From assembly GCA_015680685.1 (NCBI GenBank), contig MNCI01025456.1, positions 560,204 to 624,203 on the forward strand: a DNA stretch of 64,000 nucleotides. Reading direction: 5' to 3'. Of the stretch, positions 36,240-48,790 are shown piece after piece. A program made the position numbers and the translations under genes. The notes beneath the pieces were generated by a model. The model was given only the letters and a program-made list of their open reading frames with translations, ran no database searches and was not told the origin of the DNA. The first letter of the stretch is position 1; every line of letters begins with the position of its first letter. This DNA comes from Gnetum montanum. Taxonomy: Eukaryota > Streptophyta > Gnetopsida > Gnetales > Gnetaceae.

Positions 36240-36530
36240 TCTAACTCTCAATCATAGCTCTAACTCTCAATCATAGATAGGTAATGTTAAATAATGTTTT
36301 GTTCATAACTCTCCAAGAAGAGTTTACTGATAACATTAAATAATATTTCATTCATAACACTCCAATGAGAGCTTATTGGTCCATAACGCTCCAAGAAGAG
36401 ATTATTGGTAATGCTAAATAATATTTAGTTCGTAAGGTTCGAGGGAGAGTTTATCGGTAACGTTAAATAATATTTTATTTATAACATTCCAAAGAGAGCT
36501 AAATAATATTTCATTCATAATACCATCATA
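36240..36530 (+). repeat. degenerate tandem repeat, unit about 60 bp
   Basis: Four to five copies of a unit of the form TTAAATAATATTT(C/T)ATTCATAAC..CTCCAA.GAGAG.TTATTGGT between about 36286 and 36525, preceded by a doubled TAACTCTCAATCATAG (36240-36275). Copies have diverged. No coding content. Confidence 0.7.
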
Positions 36531-36582
36531 TTTTCTCTAAGCAATTTATGGTTTCTATGTTTGTCTTTTTATTGCAATGCAC

Positions 36583-36810
36583 AAGGAATGAAATTCGAAA
36601 GGGCAAAGAGAGTATGTATGGAAACAAAAATTCATGAAAATTTAAAATATCTTGTAGCACAAGATTTAGTACCAAACTTGGAATTAGTTAATTTAATACA
36701 TTAAGGAATAAAATTTGGAAGGGCACAAGATTATGTATGGAAACAACAATCCATGAAAGTTCAAAATATTTTACAGAACAAGATTTAGTAGGAAACTTAG
36801 AATTAGTTAT
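36583..36810 (+). repeat. 120-bp tandem dimer
   Basis: AAGGAATGAAATTCGAAAGGGCA at 36583 recurs as AAGGAATAAAATTTGGAAGGGCA at 36703. The following ATGTATGGAAACAA, ATTCATGAAA and CAAGATTTAGTA blocks recur in the same order. Period 120 bp, roughly 85% alike by eye. Confidence 0.75.
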
Positions 36811-36988
36811 CCACCTCATCATGCAATCATAGCAATGTGACCAAAATTATTATAGAATATACGGAATTTGGTAAAATGACAATTTGGATAATTTTTAATA
36901 CAATAGATGAATTAAACTTCAACTTCGTTTTTGCAAGATTCTCTTGGCCAAATTATAGGTACATATATTAAATATATAACTAAGCTAG

Positions 36989-37727
36989 TGTCTATATATA
37001 GTCACACTATGAACTTTAGTATACAATGTTTATAGTGTTTTTTAATATCTATTGAGTTATGTTATATTTGCTATATCAATTAATAATAACTTATTGTTGT
37101 ATCTATTCTTTCTTTCAACATGACTATTCCATTATAACTATATAAGTGATGATGTTAGCCCAACAACAATATGGAATATAACACAACAATATGCAATACG
37201 AAATACAACACAACACAATATTCATATTATAACATAGATACTTGGTTATCTTATTCTTCTTTGTTTTTCATTACTTTATGTTCATATGTTTAACATGTAT
37301 AATACCGTGAGCTTATTTTATGTTTATAGTGCATGTTTATCTTAATCATAGCAGTCATGTCTATATACAGTCACATTGTGAACTTTAGTATACAATGTCT
37401 ATAGTGTTTTGTAATATCTATCGAGTTATGTTTAATTAACTATATTAATTAATAATAACTAATTGTTGTATCTATTCTTTCTTTGGACATGATTGTTCCA
37501 TTATAACTATATAATTGATGATCCTAGTACAACAACAATATGGAATACAAAACAACCATAGTATGAAATACGAAGTACAACACAACACAGTATTCATATT
37601 ATAACAGAGATACATGGTTATTTTATTCTTCTTTATTATTTGTTACTTTATGTGCATATGTTTAACATGTATAATACTGTGAACTTATTTTATATTTACA
37701 ATGCATGTTCATCTTAATCATAGTCAT
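36989..37727 (+). repeat. 370-bp tandem dimer, AT-rich
   Basis: Copy 1 at 36989-37358 and copy 2 at 37359-37727. Both start GTCTATATA.AGTCACA and share TATTGTTGTATCTATTCTTTC, CCATTATAACTATATAA and ATGTTTAACATGTATAATAC in order. About 90% alike by eye. Could be satellite-like or part of an unrecognised element. Confidence 0.8.
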
Positions 37728-39432
37728 CATCAAATTATTTTTATTATATTGTAAACCTAGTGATTAACATTACAAAACTTTAACATGGTATTGGAGCTTG
37801 GTTTTGATGGCTTTTACATTATCATCATGAAGTGCTCACAGCGTGGTAGTAATTAAGCACATTTAATGTAATGGCAAATGTAAAAATTAATTGTAGAATT
37901 TCATTTTTCACATTTCAAGTTTGTCACAAAAACTACAAAGAGAGCATAACACAGCAATGATCTTTGTTGCTCAAAAGCTTGCATTTTAGCTCAAATGTTT
38001 TCTTTGTTTCAATATGCAAGTGTTATCTTTTGAATCTACAATGAAAATCTTGTAGTTTTTATGTAAAAAAACATGATGTTTTGTGATTTTGTTGTTTTAA
38101 TGGTTAAATTAGTTTTCTTAAGTTCTAAATTGATTTTAGGGTCATAGAACCATGTGCAATGATGTGAAATTGATGTGCACCATGGTTTTTACATTCAAAT
38201 TTCAAAATTGAAAAATCCCTAGTTTTTCTTTGTTTATAGTATAATTCTTTGTCAAAGTGGCTTAGTAATAGAGGTTGTGGATAGACTTAGGGATATTTAA
38301 AGAGGAAGCACACCTCATTACCAACTTCTGGATAGACTTAGGGGTATTCAAAGAGAAAGCACACCTCATTGTCAACTTCATCTAAGCATATTCAAACTGA
38401 ATCATCATCACCATCACCATCACCATCATCATCACCAACACTACAACCATGTAGCCACTGTGATAATCCCCATAGTGAAGCTTCAAGTTCAAAGGCAAAC
38501 ACCAAGAATATCAAACTACACTATGCAATGGATACACACTACAAGGTAGTGCTAAATAAGACAAGACATTCTACATGCATCTATTAAAAGAAGAATATAT
38601 TAGATATTTGGTATGAAGGATCAATATTTAGTATCATTAATATGATCTAACATTCACCATAGAATTGTTGAAAGTTGGCCATGATGCTAAACTAGAGAAG
38701 TTATGACTAGTACCATTTGTTGAGTTCATAGTACTTTAAAATGATGCAGTGGTGAACAAAGTTTTTAGGACCTATAATTAACAATTGGTTTATCCATTAA
38801 TCTAGAAAGACTTGGTGGTTTTCTAGACTTTAGAAAAGATTCATGTAGTTCTATTTTCATATGGTGAAAGCAAACTATGCTTGAAAGGAGGTAGTATTCT
38901 CTATTCACTAGCTACTAGAATATTTTGTTAGTGAGTATAAGTGGAAAAAAGTTTTCATCACTGTCACTACAAGAATTCTTATCTCACAATTCAAGATGCT
39001 ATACTCTAGTTTGATAGACATTATTCTTATCATGTTGCAGTCAAAAATAGAAAAAATATAATATCATGACCTCTATTGTGTCTACTCTATGCTATGGTAA
39101 AAGAAGGAAGCTGTGTGGACTGGTTGTCAATTTTAAAGATGGAGATGAAGGAGTAAGCACTATCATATTTACATGATGTATAGTCACCAATTCTCCTATG
39201 ACTACATTCTTCTCACTTTTGTTAAAGTGTTTAATAACTTCAGTCTTATGGGTGTCACTATAGTGATAGAAAATAAAAATAAGAAGTTAGTTTCATGATT
39301 ATTCTTATAAGCCTTTTCCAAACTAGAGCAAACTAATATAGATTCCTAAAATAAACAATCTCTTAATGTTTTGTTTGAGGGATGGAATAAAGTTGAGGTT
39401 GACTACATGACACCATCCACTATCTCTGTAAT
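37728..39432 (+). other. unannotated AT-rich region with short repeats
   Basis: Contains a 51-bp direct repeat (38279 and 38330, each starting GGATAGACTTAGGG) and a CAT/CAC microsatellite (38399-38437). The latter encodes a Ser/Pro run in a 72-codon frame at 38369-38587, which I do not consider a gene. No LTR, RNA gene or conserved protein seen. Confidence 0.45.
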
Positions 39433-39557
39433 TGATGAGTGGTTAAGGTATCCCAAAACTCTACCATACAAGTCATGAGTGCATGCCTATGACCAGATTG
39501 TAATCCATAGATGGACAATGTAATTGTGCTAGTAGTTGATGTTAAGTTCATGATCAT
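39433..39557 (-). repeat. host minus-strand gypsy LTR, left part
   Basis: Starts TGATGAGTGGTTAAGGTATCC, the reversed family LTR end. It is interrupted at 39557 by element E and resumes at 49660 with TGTCTTCTTACTTTAAGTTAG, which joins smoothly when E and one ATCAT copy are removed. Confidence 0.8.
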
Positions 39558-40415
39558 TGATGAAACATGTTTCTATCTGCTTCAACGTCAGTTATGTGAC
39601 GTCAAGGCTACAACATTGCGTACGTGACGTCGGGATCTGGATGCAACATTGCGTATGTGATGTCAAGGTATATATCCTAGCCTATAAATATAGCACCTAG
39701 TCTTCAGTTTTTGCATAGTTTTGAAGTTAGTTTTTAGTTAAAGTAGCAAAGCTCTTGCTATTTATTTTCCTCAGAGTTAGAATATTTTCTGAGTGCTCGC
39801 AGAAGGAGTCTAAGTGTGTACGGTCCTTTGTTTGAGCACTGATGTACTTGAGCGCAGCAGTGTGATGGAAATAAAATGAACCCTTTTGACAATCCTTGCA
39901 GCACTAAAAATAGATTAATATTTTTCTTTAATGCATTTTACTTTCTTGCTCTTTACTTTAATGCATTTGAATTAAATATTTTATTTCTAGTTGTTAATGA
40001 ACACAAGCATGACTATTTCAAGCATTCATCTAGTACTTGGTAACCCAGAAATGCTTAACATTTGGTAGCCTAGCAGTGCTATATGTGTTCAGGAAAGTGG
40101 GGTGGTTACTTGTGTTAGGATAGATAAGTAGTAAACAAATTAGATTTTAAATTACTCTACTCTCCATTCTTGTTGTAGGCGATCACATCTATAAAACATA
40201 AAACGATAAACAATCATATACCTCAATTACACTTAAACCATATCCTTGAGCCTTATAAGTGTAGTTGGAAAGATAACGAACATTCTCAATACCCACTTCA
40301 CTTCCTAGAAGAGGTAGCGTACTAGATAACTATAGGTCTACGAAATTTGACTAGATCATGCTTAACACCTTAGTGATTCGTATGGTTGGGCATAGGGGTA
40401 CCTCGCCACTCATCA
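39558..40415 (+). repeat. 5' LTR of element E
   Basis: TGATGAAACATGTTTC at the start and GGGGTACCTCGCCACTCATCA at the end. TATAAATA at 39683-39690. TTGGTAACCCAG (about 40038) and TTTGGTAGCCTAG (about 40070) are the family's internal repeated motif. Confidence 0.92.
39583..39690 (+). promoter_or_regulatory. ACGT-core repeats and TATA box in LTR E
   Basis: Upstream of the TATA box lie AACGTCAG (about 39585), TGACGTCA (39597-39604, a perfect palindrome of the type bound by plant bZIP factors), GCGTACGTGACGTC (39619-39632) and GCGTATGTGATGTC (39651-39664). These form two or three copies of a unit also containing CAACATTGCGTA. Binding is inferred. Confidence 0.5.
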
Positions 40416-40436
40416 TTAGTGCCATTGTTGGGGACC
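40416..40436 (+). other. primer binding site of element E
   Basis: TTAGTGCCATTGTTGGGGAC directly follows the LTR end. It resembles the plant gypsy site TGGYGCCGTTGCCGGGGA with several transitions. Confidence 0.75.
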
Positions 40437-40577
40437 TTTTTGATGTTTCGTGTGCTATCTAGGACCTAGTGAAAAGTATTTAAATCATTAAAATAAACCT
40501 TAGAGTCATATCCTAATTTACCATTACTATAACCAATTGTTAGAAGCACACTGTGATTTTTATTTTGCTAACTGAAA

Positions 40578-42910
40578 ATGTCTTCTTCTCACAAGAGCGA
40601 TTTGTCATCTAAGACTAATAAGGCCTATTAGCTAGTGCCTCAATAATATCGAATTTTATATACTCATCCTAATGAGTATGTACCAAACTTCACATTCATC
40701 CTACACCAAGATGAATAGCTGTGGTGGCACAACATGGAAGGCAACATTGTGTTGCCACTCAATTAAGCTATTCCTGCAATGCTCTATCAAATGCTTACAC
40801 GATGTGGTCTCCAAGACTGCCATGTGGAGTATATTATGGAAGATATTGATGCTAGGGATCATCATCCCATTGAAGCACAACATCTATGGGACCGATAGCT
40901 AGAGCAACACTATGAATTTTCAAAGAGAAAAGAACTTAATGATTCTCCATTCCTATTGTACCAACAAGCTAGAGGGAAACCCTTCTCTAGAGATTTTCCT
41001 TTCAATGAAACTCCTCTCTTTGACTTCAGTGATGGAGGTCAAAACCAGAACATGCACCCCATAATTCACAATCTTGGTTCTGGTAACAAGGAATCCAATG
41101 AAAAAGAAGGATCTAGAAGGGCAAGTCATGATAGGAATGTAGACAAGAAGCAATATCGTGATTGTGGTTGTGATCACCAAAGAGGTGGAAGTAGGCATCG
41201 TGATGGTGTTGGTTCTCCTTCTTCTTCCCCTTCATCATCATCTTCTTCTTTTGGCTCTAACCATGATCATAGAAGGCGAGATTGTGATGGAGGTGATCGA
41301 AAAGAATGCAATGTCTGATGGGACCAAAATGACCAAAGGGACTGTTGGGAAAGGCAAGATTATGGGTGCAAACATTCAAGAGAGGCACATCACCATGAAT
41401 GAAGTGTAGTAGAGGGCATTGTAGGCACCATGATCAAGGCCTCGATGAGCCTCTACTTGCTACCTGAAGTATGCTTAACATTGCAGAGGCAGTGAGAATT
41501 CCAACATGGCATGTGAAGGATAGCTGGATCAAACGATTAGACATGACTAATATTTCTTGATTTGAAAGAGGATATAACTTTGATTTGTAGAATAATCTTC
41601 AAGCTTTCCAAGATGCATGTGCCTTGCAAAACATAGAGAATGAGTGGCAGAAACTAAAGTTGTTCCCTAGGACACTTATCAAAGAAGCAGAAAATTGGTA
41701 CCAGCCCTTAGAGCTAGAATTTATCAAATAGTGGAGTACCATGCTGGAATTGTTCAATGATAAATATCAAATGTACTCCAAGGTGTCCAACTTAAGGAAG
41801 AAAATTCAAGGATGGAAACAAGGAAGGCATGAACCCTTGGATGCTACCATTGGTTAATACTATGCCTTAATGCACAAATGTCTAGGCCACGGTTATTCTC
41901 AACTGGATCAAATTTGCCACATAGTAGATAGGATTTAGTTAGAAATGAAGGGAACCCTTGGTGTTTATGCCCATGGGTGACTGTCAGAACTAATTGCCTA
42001 TTAGATACAAAGATTAATAGAGCAAGTCACCAAAGAGGAGGGTGAACTAAGAAAAAGAGAAAGTGTAGAAGTACAATCACAATCCTTCCACTCGCAAGAG
42101 GGAGGTTCGATTCTGTGACAGTGAGGATGAGTTCGTATTTGATGAGGGGGTGAATAAGAAAACCTTGTCACTTCAAAAATTCCAATATGAGCTTATAGCC
42201 AAGGTTGATCAGTTGTGAGACTCAATGGATAATAGATTCCAAGTTGTTTTTAAAATTGTTGAAGAGTCCAAGGAACAAGGTAGTGATCGTGAGCATAGGA
42301 GGTGTAAAGAAGTTGAACGTGCCTATCACAAAGGTAAGGGAAAAATTGCTACAATTAAAGAAGTTGCAAACAGTGAATCAGATGATGATCGTGGATGTGA
42401 CATCTGTTAATATGAACATCCTAAGGGATGTTGTCCTATTGTGTCACATTTACAGGAGTCTAGGGTGGATGCCTTACATCCATGACTTACACAAAGGTAA
42501 ACATCTAGAAGGTTACCTTATCCTTAAGGTAATCTCAGGCAGTTCCACCAGTAACAACTATATTATCCAAGTGGAGCTCCATTGCAATTGTATGAACAAT
42601 ATCAACAGTGGCAGCAACCACAATCATGGGCGTTGGCATCGCTAAGGTAACAATACCCTTACCAACAACCTAATCCATATGGTTACTATGTTTAGCAACC
42701 CATGTCTCCACGTGACTCTTCCAATCAAATTTCTAATTTTTAGCCTTACTACCACCTTTCAGATTATTATCGAGCTCATTCATCACATGAAAGAAGGGAT
42801 ACCACCTCTTACCCTTATCCTCCTCCTATCCTTGTACATATTCCTCCTCCACCCACACAGCTACCACTTGCTCCCCCTATGCAGGGTGAACTACTAGCTC
42901 AACTACAATA
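40578..42910 (+). pseudogene. gag of element E (decayed)
   Basis: Starts MSSSHKSDLSSK at 40578, followed by a stop after about 17 codons. The Arg/Ser-rich hinge is open at 40956-41318 (FSRDFPFNETPLFDFSDGG; then a Ser run and RRRDCDGGDRK). The capsid-like block at 41590-41830 is broken by shifts. A cysteine cluster CDIC.YEHPKGCCPIVSH lies near 42397-42450, as in A. A Pro/Tyr-rich tail ends near 42910. Non-functional. Confidence 0.75.
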
Positions 42911-43121
42911 ATGCAATACTACGAGGGTTGTTAATCTGCAATCAAATCATCAATTGGAGGGGTTGAATGCTCGATCAAAGAAAAGGCCTTTCTTTTGACT
43001 CCGTAGTCCACCTAAGCCTTCTCATACACCTGTAGTTGACAACTCTACTCATGCATCCTCCTCTATATCAAATTACTTTAGGCCTCCTTCAAACCAAACT
43101 CTACCCAGGATCCATACTGTA

Positions 43122-43740
43122 ATGCTCACTCATATTATGTCTAATTGGATCCATGTAGGAAACCTTCCTAGGAAATTAGCCAATCTTGGAAGTCCTCTAA
43201 TTTATTTGCAGATTGCTAGGAATGAACCATGCAAGGCTCTTCTCGATTCATGTTTTGGTGTTAATTTAATTTCTCATGAGATGTACACTGCTTGGAACCT
43301 GCCTCCTCTCAAGAAGAGTAACATACGATTAGAATTGACAGCCCAGTCCATCACTGTTCCATTGGGATTGGTAGAAAATATTGTTACCACTGTTTGTGGG
43401 TGGTCTTATCTTGTTTATTCTCTAGTAATTAAAGTGGAGAACTACAAAGGGGATTTCCCAATCATCATGGGAAGGGCATGGCTAAGCACTATCGATGCAA
43501 GAATGTGCATTCAAGATCTTTCCCTAGAAATATCTAAAGAAAATGCATTTGGAAAGATCGAGAAGAAGAGAGTTCCATGCATCATGTACAATGATACAGG
43601 TGCAATGTGTGCAAAAAATTTGGGCCATAAAGTAAGCATCTATCTTTGCAGGAAAATAGTATGTGCTAGAAGTAGAAATTCAAAGGTATCTGTACGTAGC
43701 AGCCACAAAATAGGAGGGCACTCAGTGGCTAACCGCTGAT
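43122..43740 (+). pseudogene. aspartic protease of element E
   Basis: 205-codon open frame with SPLIYLQIARNEPCKALLD. The active-site loop reads DSCFGVNLIS where the family has D-S/T-G-(A/S): the catalytic Asp is kept but the invariant Gly is replaced by Cys. FPIIMGRAWLSTIDA and SLEISKENAFGKIEKKRVPC follow, as in A and B. It is probably inactive although the frame is open. Confidence 0.8.
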
Positions 43741-44089
43741 TTTAAAAGTAGCACACTTTGCATGGAACCAACTGAGAGCCTGACATGTGCATATGTCATG
43801 AGCATGGATGAACTCAAGCAAGTTCATTACCAACTCTCTGATGACACAAATGATGATACTCACTAGGAAGAGTTAGAAACTCCTGAAAAATTCAAGAAAA
43901 AGCCCTTTGAACTGAAAACACTACTGACTAGAATGAAATATGTGTTTTTGAAAAATGTAAAGCTAGTTATAATCAATGCAAAACTTGCTTTAGAACAAAA
44001 AAAGATGCTATTGAAGGTAGTTGATAGATGGTTAATAGCTTTTGCTTGGTCATATCCTAAACTCATAGGAATTGATCGTAGGATATGTT

Positions 44090-45345
44090 AACATCACATC
44101 TACATCGACCTAGCCATGAAGCCAAAATGACAGCCATAGAGGTGATTAAACCCCAAATTAAAGCAAATTATTAAGGAGGAATTTGAGTAACTTCTTAAGG
44201 TAGGGTTCATTTATTCCATTGTGAATAGTGAGTGGGTTAGCCCACTTGTAAGTGTGCTAAAGAAAGGTGGCAAGTGGCAAGTTTGCATCGATTTTAGGCT
44301 ACTGAATATGGCAACATTCAAGGACCATTTTCTGTTTCCATTTTTTGATCAAGTACTCAACACAATATTTAGGCATTGATACTACAACTTTCTAGATGGT
44401 TATAGTGGCTATAACCAAATTCAAATTGCACTAGAGGACCAAGCAAAGACAACATTCACGAGTCCTTGGGGGACTTTTGCATATCACAAGATGCCATTTG
44501 GTTTATGTAATGCTTCTGCCACATTCCAATGCCTAGTTCGAATCATTTTTCAGTAACAAATCGGTAGTGGTATGGAAGTATTCATGGATGACTTCTCCAA
44601 CTATGAAGGTACACTTGAGCAAGCCTTGGATCACCTTGAGCAAGTGTTGAAACAATGTATCAAAACTAACTTGCAGCTCAATTAGCAGAAAAGTCACTTA
44701 ATAGTCTAGGAGGACATTGTATTGGGGCACAGAATATGGCAAGTAGGAATTAAGGTAGACCTTGAAAACATATGGGTCATCCAAGGAATAATCCACCAAC
44801 CAGAAACTATTAAAGATGTTTAGTCATTCCTTGGACATATTAGCTACTACTAGCAATTCATAGAGAATTTCTCTAAGATCACAAAATAGTTGGTCAAGCT
44901 AATAAAGAAAGATGCTCCCTTTGTCTAGACTATAGAATGTGAGAAAGCATTCCAACAACTAAAAGAGAAGCTTGTAGAAACTCCAATCCTACAAGCACCT
45001 GACTGGTCTAGACCATTTTATATTATGGTAGATGCATCGAATTATGCTTTGGGAGCTATGCTAATGTAGGTAGATGCATTGTGAATGCACAATTGAGCTA
45101 CACCACCATAGAGAAAGAATTAATGGTAGTGGTGTTTGCTCTAGAAAAGTTCAGGCAGTATGCACTTGGATACAAGGTGTTTGTGCACACAGATCACAAT
45201 GCCATCTACTTCCTGATGAACAAGTCAACGGTAAGCCCTTGTGGCATACAGTGGCTGGTGATCTTGTAGGAATTTGATCTTACGATGGTAATTCAAAATG
45301 ACACTAAGAATGTGGTTGCTGATCACTTGTCTCAGTTGTGATGGG
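44090..45345 (+). pseudogene. reverse transcriptase and RNase H of element E
   Basis: Reverse transcriptase blocks: SEWVSPLVSVLKKGGKWQVC, DFRLLNMATFKDHF, FLDGYSGYNQIQIA, the catalytic VFMDDFS (about 44580-44600) intact, LEQALDHLEQVL, and FIENFSKITK. RNase H: PFYIMVDASNYALGAML, TTIEKELMVVVFALEKFRQY, VFVHTDHNAIYFLMNKS, and NDTKNVVADHLSQL. Several in-frame stops interrupt it, mostly TAG at former Trp or Gln codons (near 44687, 44708, 44821, 44852, 44926). Confidence 0.85.
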
Positions 45346-45399
45346 ATGACAAAGAGGAAGAAAGCCCACTATTTGACATGTTTCCTAATGAATTACTCT

Positions 45400-46755
45400 T
45401 TGCTGGCGTTATAACTGAACAAATGCCCAATGAGCCAAAATGGTATGATGGCATTCTCACCTATCTTCTCACTTAGGAGATGCCACAAGGGTTGGAGCAT
45501 TGAAAGAAATAACAGTTTCTTCACCAGGTAAAACACTTCAAGAAGATCAACGGACACCTTTACAAGGTGTGCACTGATGACCTAGTTCATTGGTGTGTCC
45601 TAATGCTAATTAGCTACATGTTCTCCAAGATGCTCATGAAGGTCCTTGCAGAGGACACTATGTTGGGAGATGCATGGCCATTACAATCTTGATGGCAAGG
45701 TACTATTGGCCAACACTCTTCAAGGATGCTCATCATTACATCTACTTTTGTGAATGATGCCAACAAGATGGTGGAATGACTACTCAAATAGAGGAGCCTC
45801 AACAATGGATTCAACCACTAGAACCATTTAACATCTGGGACATTGATTTCATGGATCTCATCACACCCATGTTAAATAGAAAGGCGTACATCATAGTTTC
45901 TATTGACTATTGTATGAAATGGGCAGAAGTAGTAGTCCTCATTGACTATACATCCTCTACTATTGCTCGATTTGTATATAAAACATTGTAAACAGGTTTG
46001 GTGTGCCATGTGCATTAATTTTTGACAATGGAACTCACTTTATAGGTACTACTTTTTGGAAGCTCATGCAATGCTTGGGGGTTGAACATAAACTCACAAC
46101 ATCCTACCACCCCCAAGCTAATGGTCAAATCGAGGTTACCAACAGGGAAATTGCAAGGATACTAACAAGAATTATTAGCAAGCATAGGAAGGACTGGAGC
46201 ACAAAACTCAATGATGTTCTTTGGGCCTACCGCTCAACCTAGAAACTTCCTATAAGCTATTCTCCCTATGAGCTTGTGTATAGAAAGTTACCAACACTTC
46301 CTATTTAATCCAAACTTTGTATGCTTTCAACAACTTGTGACCTTGACCTTGACTTGAGTCTATTCCAAAAAGAATGATTGATGAATCTCAACCTGCTAGA
46401 CAAAAATTGATTAGTAGCCTTATCATTTAACAAGTTGCACAAGGCCTATAATAAAAAGCGTCATGACCTAAAAATTAGAAAAGTCAAATCTCAACCCAGA
46501 GATAAGGTTCTCTATTGGAATTTCACACACGTACCTCAAGGAACTAAGTTTCAAACATTTTGGAAAGGACCTTACATTATTTACGAGACTTTTCCTTCTA
46601 GGGCCATGATGATCTACAAACCTGAGAGTCCAAACAAGAAACAACTAGTCAACATTCAACAAATCAAACCTTTCCATGAGCATATACCAACTAACACAAT
46701 AAGCACCTCATCAGATGGACAACCATACTCCATATTTCAGATCTCTTCCTTTTAG
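45400..46755 (+). pseudogene. integrase of element E
   Basis: Linker WYDGILTYLLT and NGHLYKVCTDDLVHWCV (45440-45600). The zinc-binding part is shifted. The core is open at 45776-45991 (WDIDFMD, first Asp) and 46003-46242 (IFDNGTHFIG, second Asp; NGQIEVTNRE, Glu). The C-terminal part at 46435-46755 has AYNKKRHDLKIRKVKSQPRD and GPYIIYETFPSRAMMIYKPES. Frameshifts near 45990 and stops near 46243 and 46375 break it. The catalytic triad is present. Confidence 0.85.
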
Positions 46756-47478
46756 GTTAGTCATGGGGGAGATGGCCACTCATGCTAACTATACAAGCAG
46801 CTCAGTTTTTCAACTTTTTTGTTTTACACATTCTTTATTTTACATATTTTTGTTTTCATGTTATTAATCTTCTCTAATTTCTTGTTTTACACCATTGTTA
46901 GTACATTTGATATTCTTGAATATTTTACACTTTCTTTTATATTTTCTTTTATTTGGTGTGATTTTCTAACTTTTTGTTAATAAGTGCTAGGTACATTGGT
47001 AATGTGTTGCTTGATGGTGGTATGTACTACTTTTTTTTATTTGATTGTTGGTATCTAGTTTTTGGCTTTGGATTTCATTATGGATAGTTAGGACATGGTT
47101 TTTTTTCATGCAATAGGTAGTGAGTCTACAACATCCACCCATCCACAAAATCTATGGTTTTCCTTGTTTTGGAAATGTGTAGTTCCTTTTTCATTAATGA
47201 AACTCTAAAAAATTTGTGACTTTGGTAGTTTTTGGAATTGGAAAGGATTCAAAGGTTTGAATAGGATGTGGATTCAAGGGGATTGGTATTTTTTGCGCCT
47301 TTCTATTTGCTTGGATGCATGTGTGTTTTCATGGATTTCTTACCATTTTGTGTCATCCAATAAAAGGAAGTTAAATAATTCCTTGCATGGTGTAGTTCTC
47401 ATCAGAAAAAAAATGATGAGGATTCAAAGCATACCCCTTGGACAAAATAAATGCATATGTCTTTGTATGGTGTGGTTC

Positions 47479-47532
<54 letters not shown>

Positions 47533-48778
47533 ATGTGTGTGTGTGTGTGTGTGTGTGTGTGGGAATTCAAAGCACACTCAGATAGAATAAATGAGCTATA
47601 AGCACTGGTTATGGGACTAGTCTCCTTTAACTAAGGCCCTTCCTCACTTCCTACTTCTTCTCTAATAAGGAATGGTGGTTGTTCTATGGGAGCACTCTTG
47701 TGTCTTAAGGGATGGATTGGTCTTAGAATGACGATGCGAAGTCACTAAACGTGGTTGGTTTTGGTCTAGACTAAGGATGGATCCTGTCAAGTCATTTAAC
47801 CACAAATTCTATAAGGGGATTCATGTGACCATAATTAGGAACTCCATTCCACTCTTTCTCATCCATCTATGCTATCCATGTCTCACCTCACTTCTGGTTT
47901 CATGTTTTGGTTCGATGTCTTGGTTTAATATGTTAGAATTCTTAGTTAGTTTCTTCTAGGTTTTTGTAGTTAGCCTTCTATAATCATTAATCACCCATGG
48001 AGCCCACAGATTCTTTAGTTTGAAGTTATGCAAGGGCATAAAAGGCTTGTGCCTGCTTTGGGAAGGACCCACTTGCATATCTTTTGGTTAGGTTAGTTAA
48101 GTTCTTTACCCTTAGACATTCTTACAATCAAATTCTTTTTATTTACCCCATCAATGACATCCAATTGTGCACATCTTCACAACATTTTTTAATGAACTTT
48201 CATTTTTATTATTGTGAAATCTTACACCCTCTTCAAATACTTCCTTGTGTTAAACTTTTTCAAATTTAATAGATTGCTTATCTATTTTACCCTATTTGTT
48301 AGTCTTCTCGCTAACACTACTTAAGGAACTAATCAACCATAATCACAACCTAGCCAAGTGTAACCACTGACGAGACAAAACATGCAACAACTATGTGTTA
48401 CACATTGCATACTAATTTATGATTTTGTTGTGATTGCAGTGGAAAGCATGGATTGGAAGTGGAACTATCTTTACCAAGGATGATGCAGTAGTACCACACA
48501 ATGAGGACCATTCATGCTCATTGGATCTCTTCTCTTGTCTCTCTCATTCTTCTACTACCAAGTGATGTTGGATGTCAGTGTTATCTAGGGTGTTCACTTC
48601 TCTTATCATGAACACCCCACTTTGTAAAAATTGTATTCCATACAATTGGGGACTTAGAGTCTGTATGTTCTATCTAAGTTAGTTTGTATGTCAGTTAATA
48701 ATCCCATACCTACCCAATATATTATGTTGTAAAGAACTTGTTCCTCCTCTTCTTCACTCGAGGATGAGTTTTCATTTA
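46756..48778 (+). other. 3' noncoding region of element E
   Basis: About 2 kb without a credible reading frame. Shares the conserved blocks with A, D and F: GTTTTACA-rich start, GGTAGTGAGTCTACAACATCC near 47118, CATGGTGTGGTTCCCAT near 47467, AACTAAGGCCCTTCC near 47628, GGGAAGGACCCACTTGCAT near 48059, and CCCATACC...ATAT near 48708. Confidence 0.65.
47487..47560 (+). repeat. compound GA/GT microsatellite
   Basis: About 46 bp of GA repeats with two interruptions, then about 27 bp of GT repeats. It sits in the element E noncoding region at the place where element A has a poly-A/GA-like run, so it probably grew after insertion. Confidence 0.9.
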
Positions 48779-48790
48779 GTTGTGGGGGTA
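48777..48790 (+). other. polypurine tract of element E
   Basis: AGTTGTGGGGGTA immediately before the 3' LTR start TGATGAAACATG. Same position and core (GGGGGTA) as in element A and, reversed, in element F (TACCTCCACGACT). Confidence 0.8.

Noticed and set aside
38369-38587. 72-codon Ser/Pro-rich frame
   Set aside because: The low-complexity part comes from a CAT/CAC microsatellite. No homologue recognised and no gene context.
47257-47601. 114-codon frame with (RE)n and (CV)n runs
   Set aside because: Produced by the GA/GT microsatellite in the element's noncoding region.
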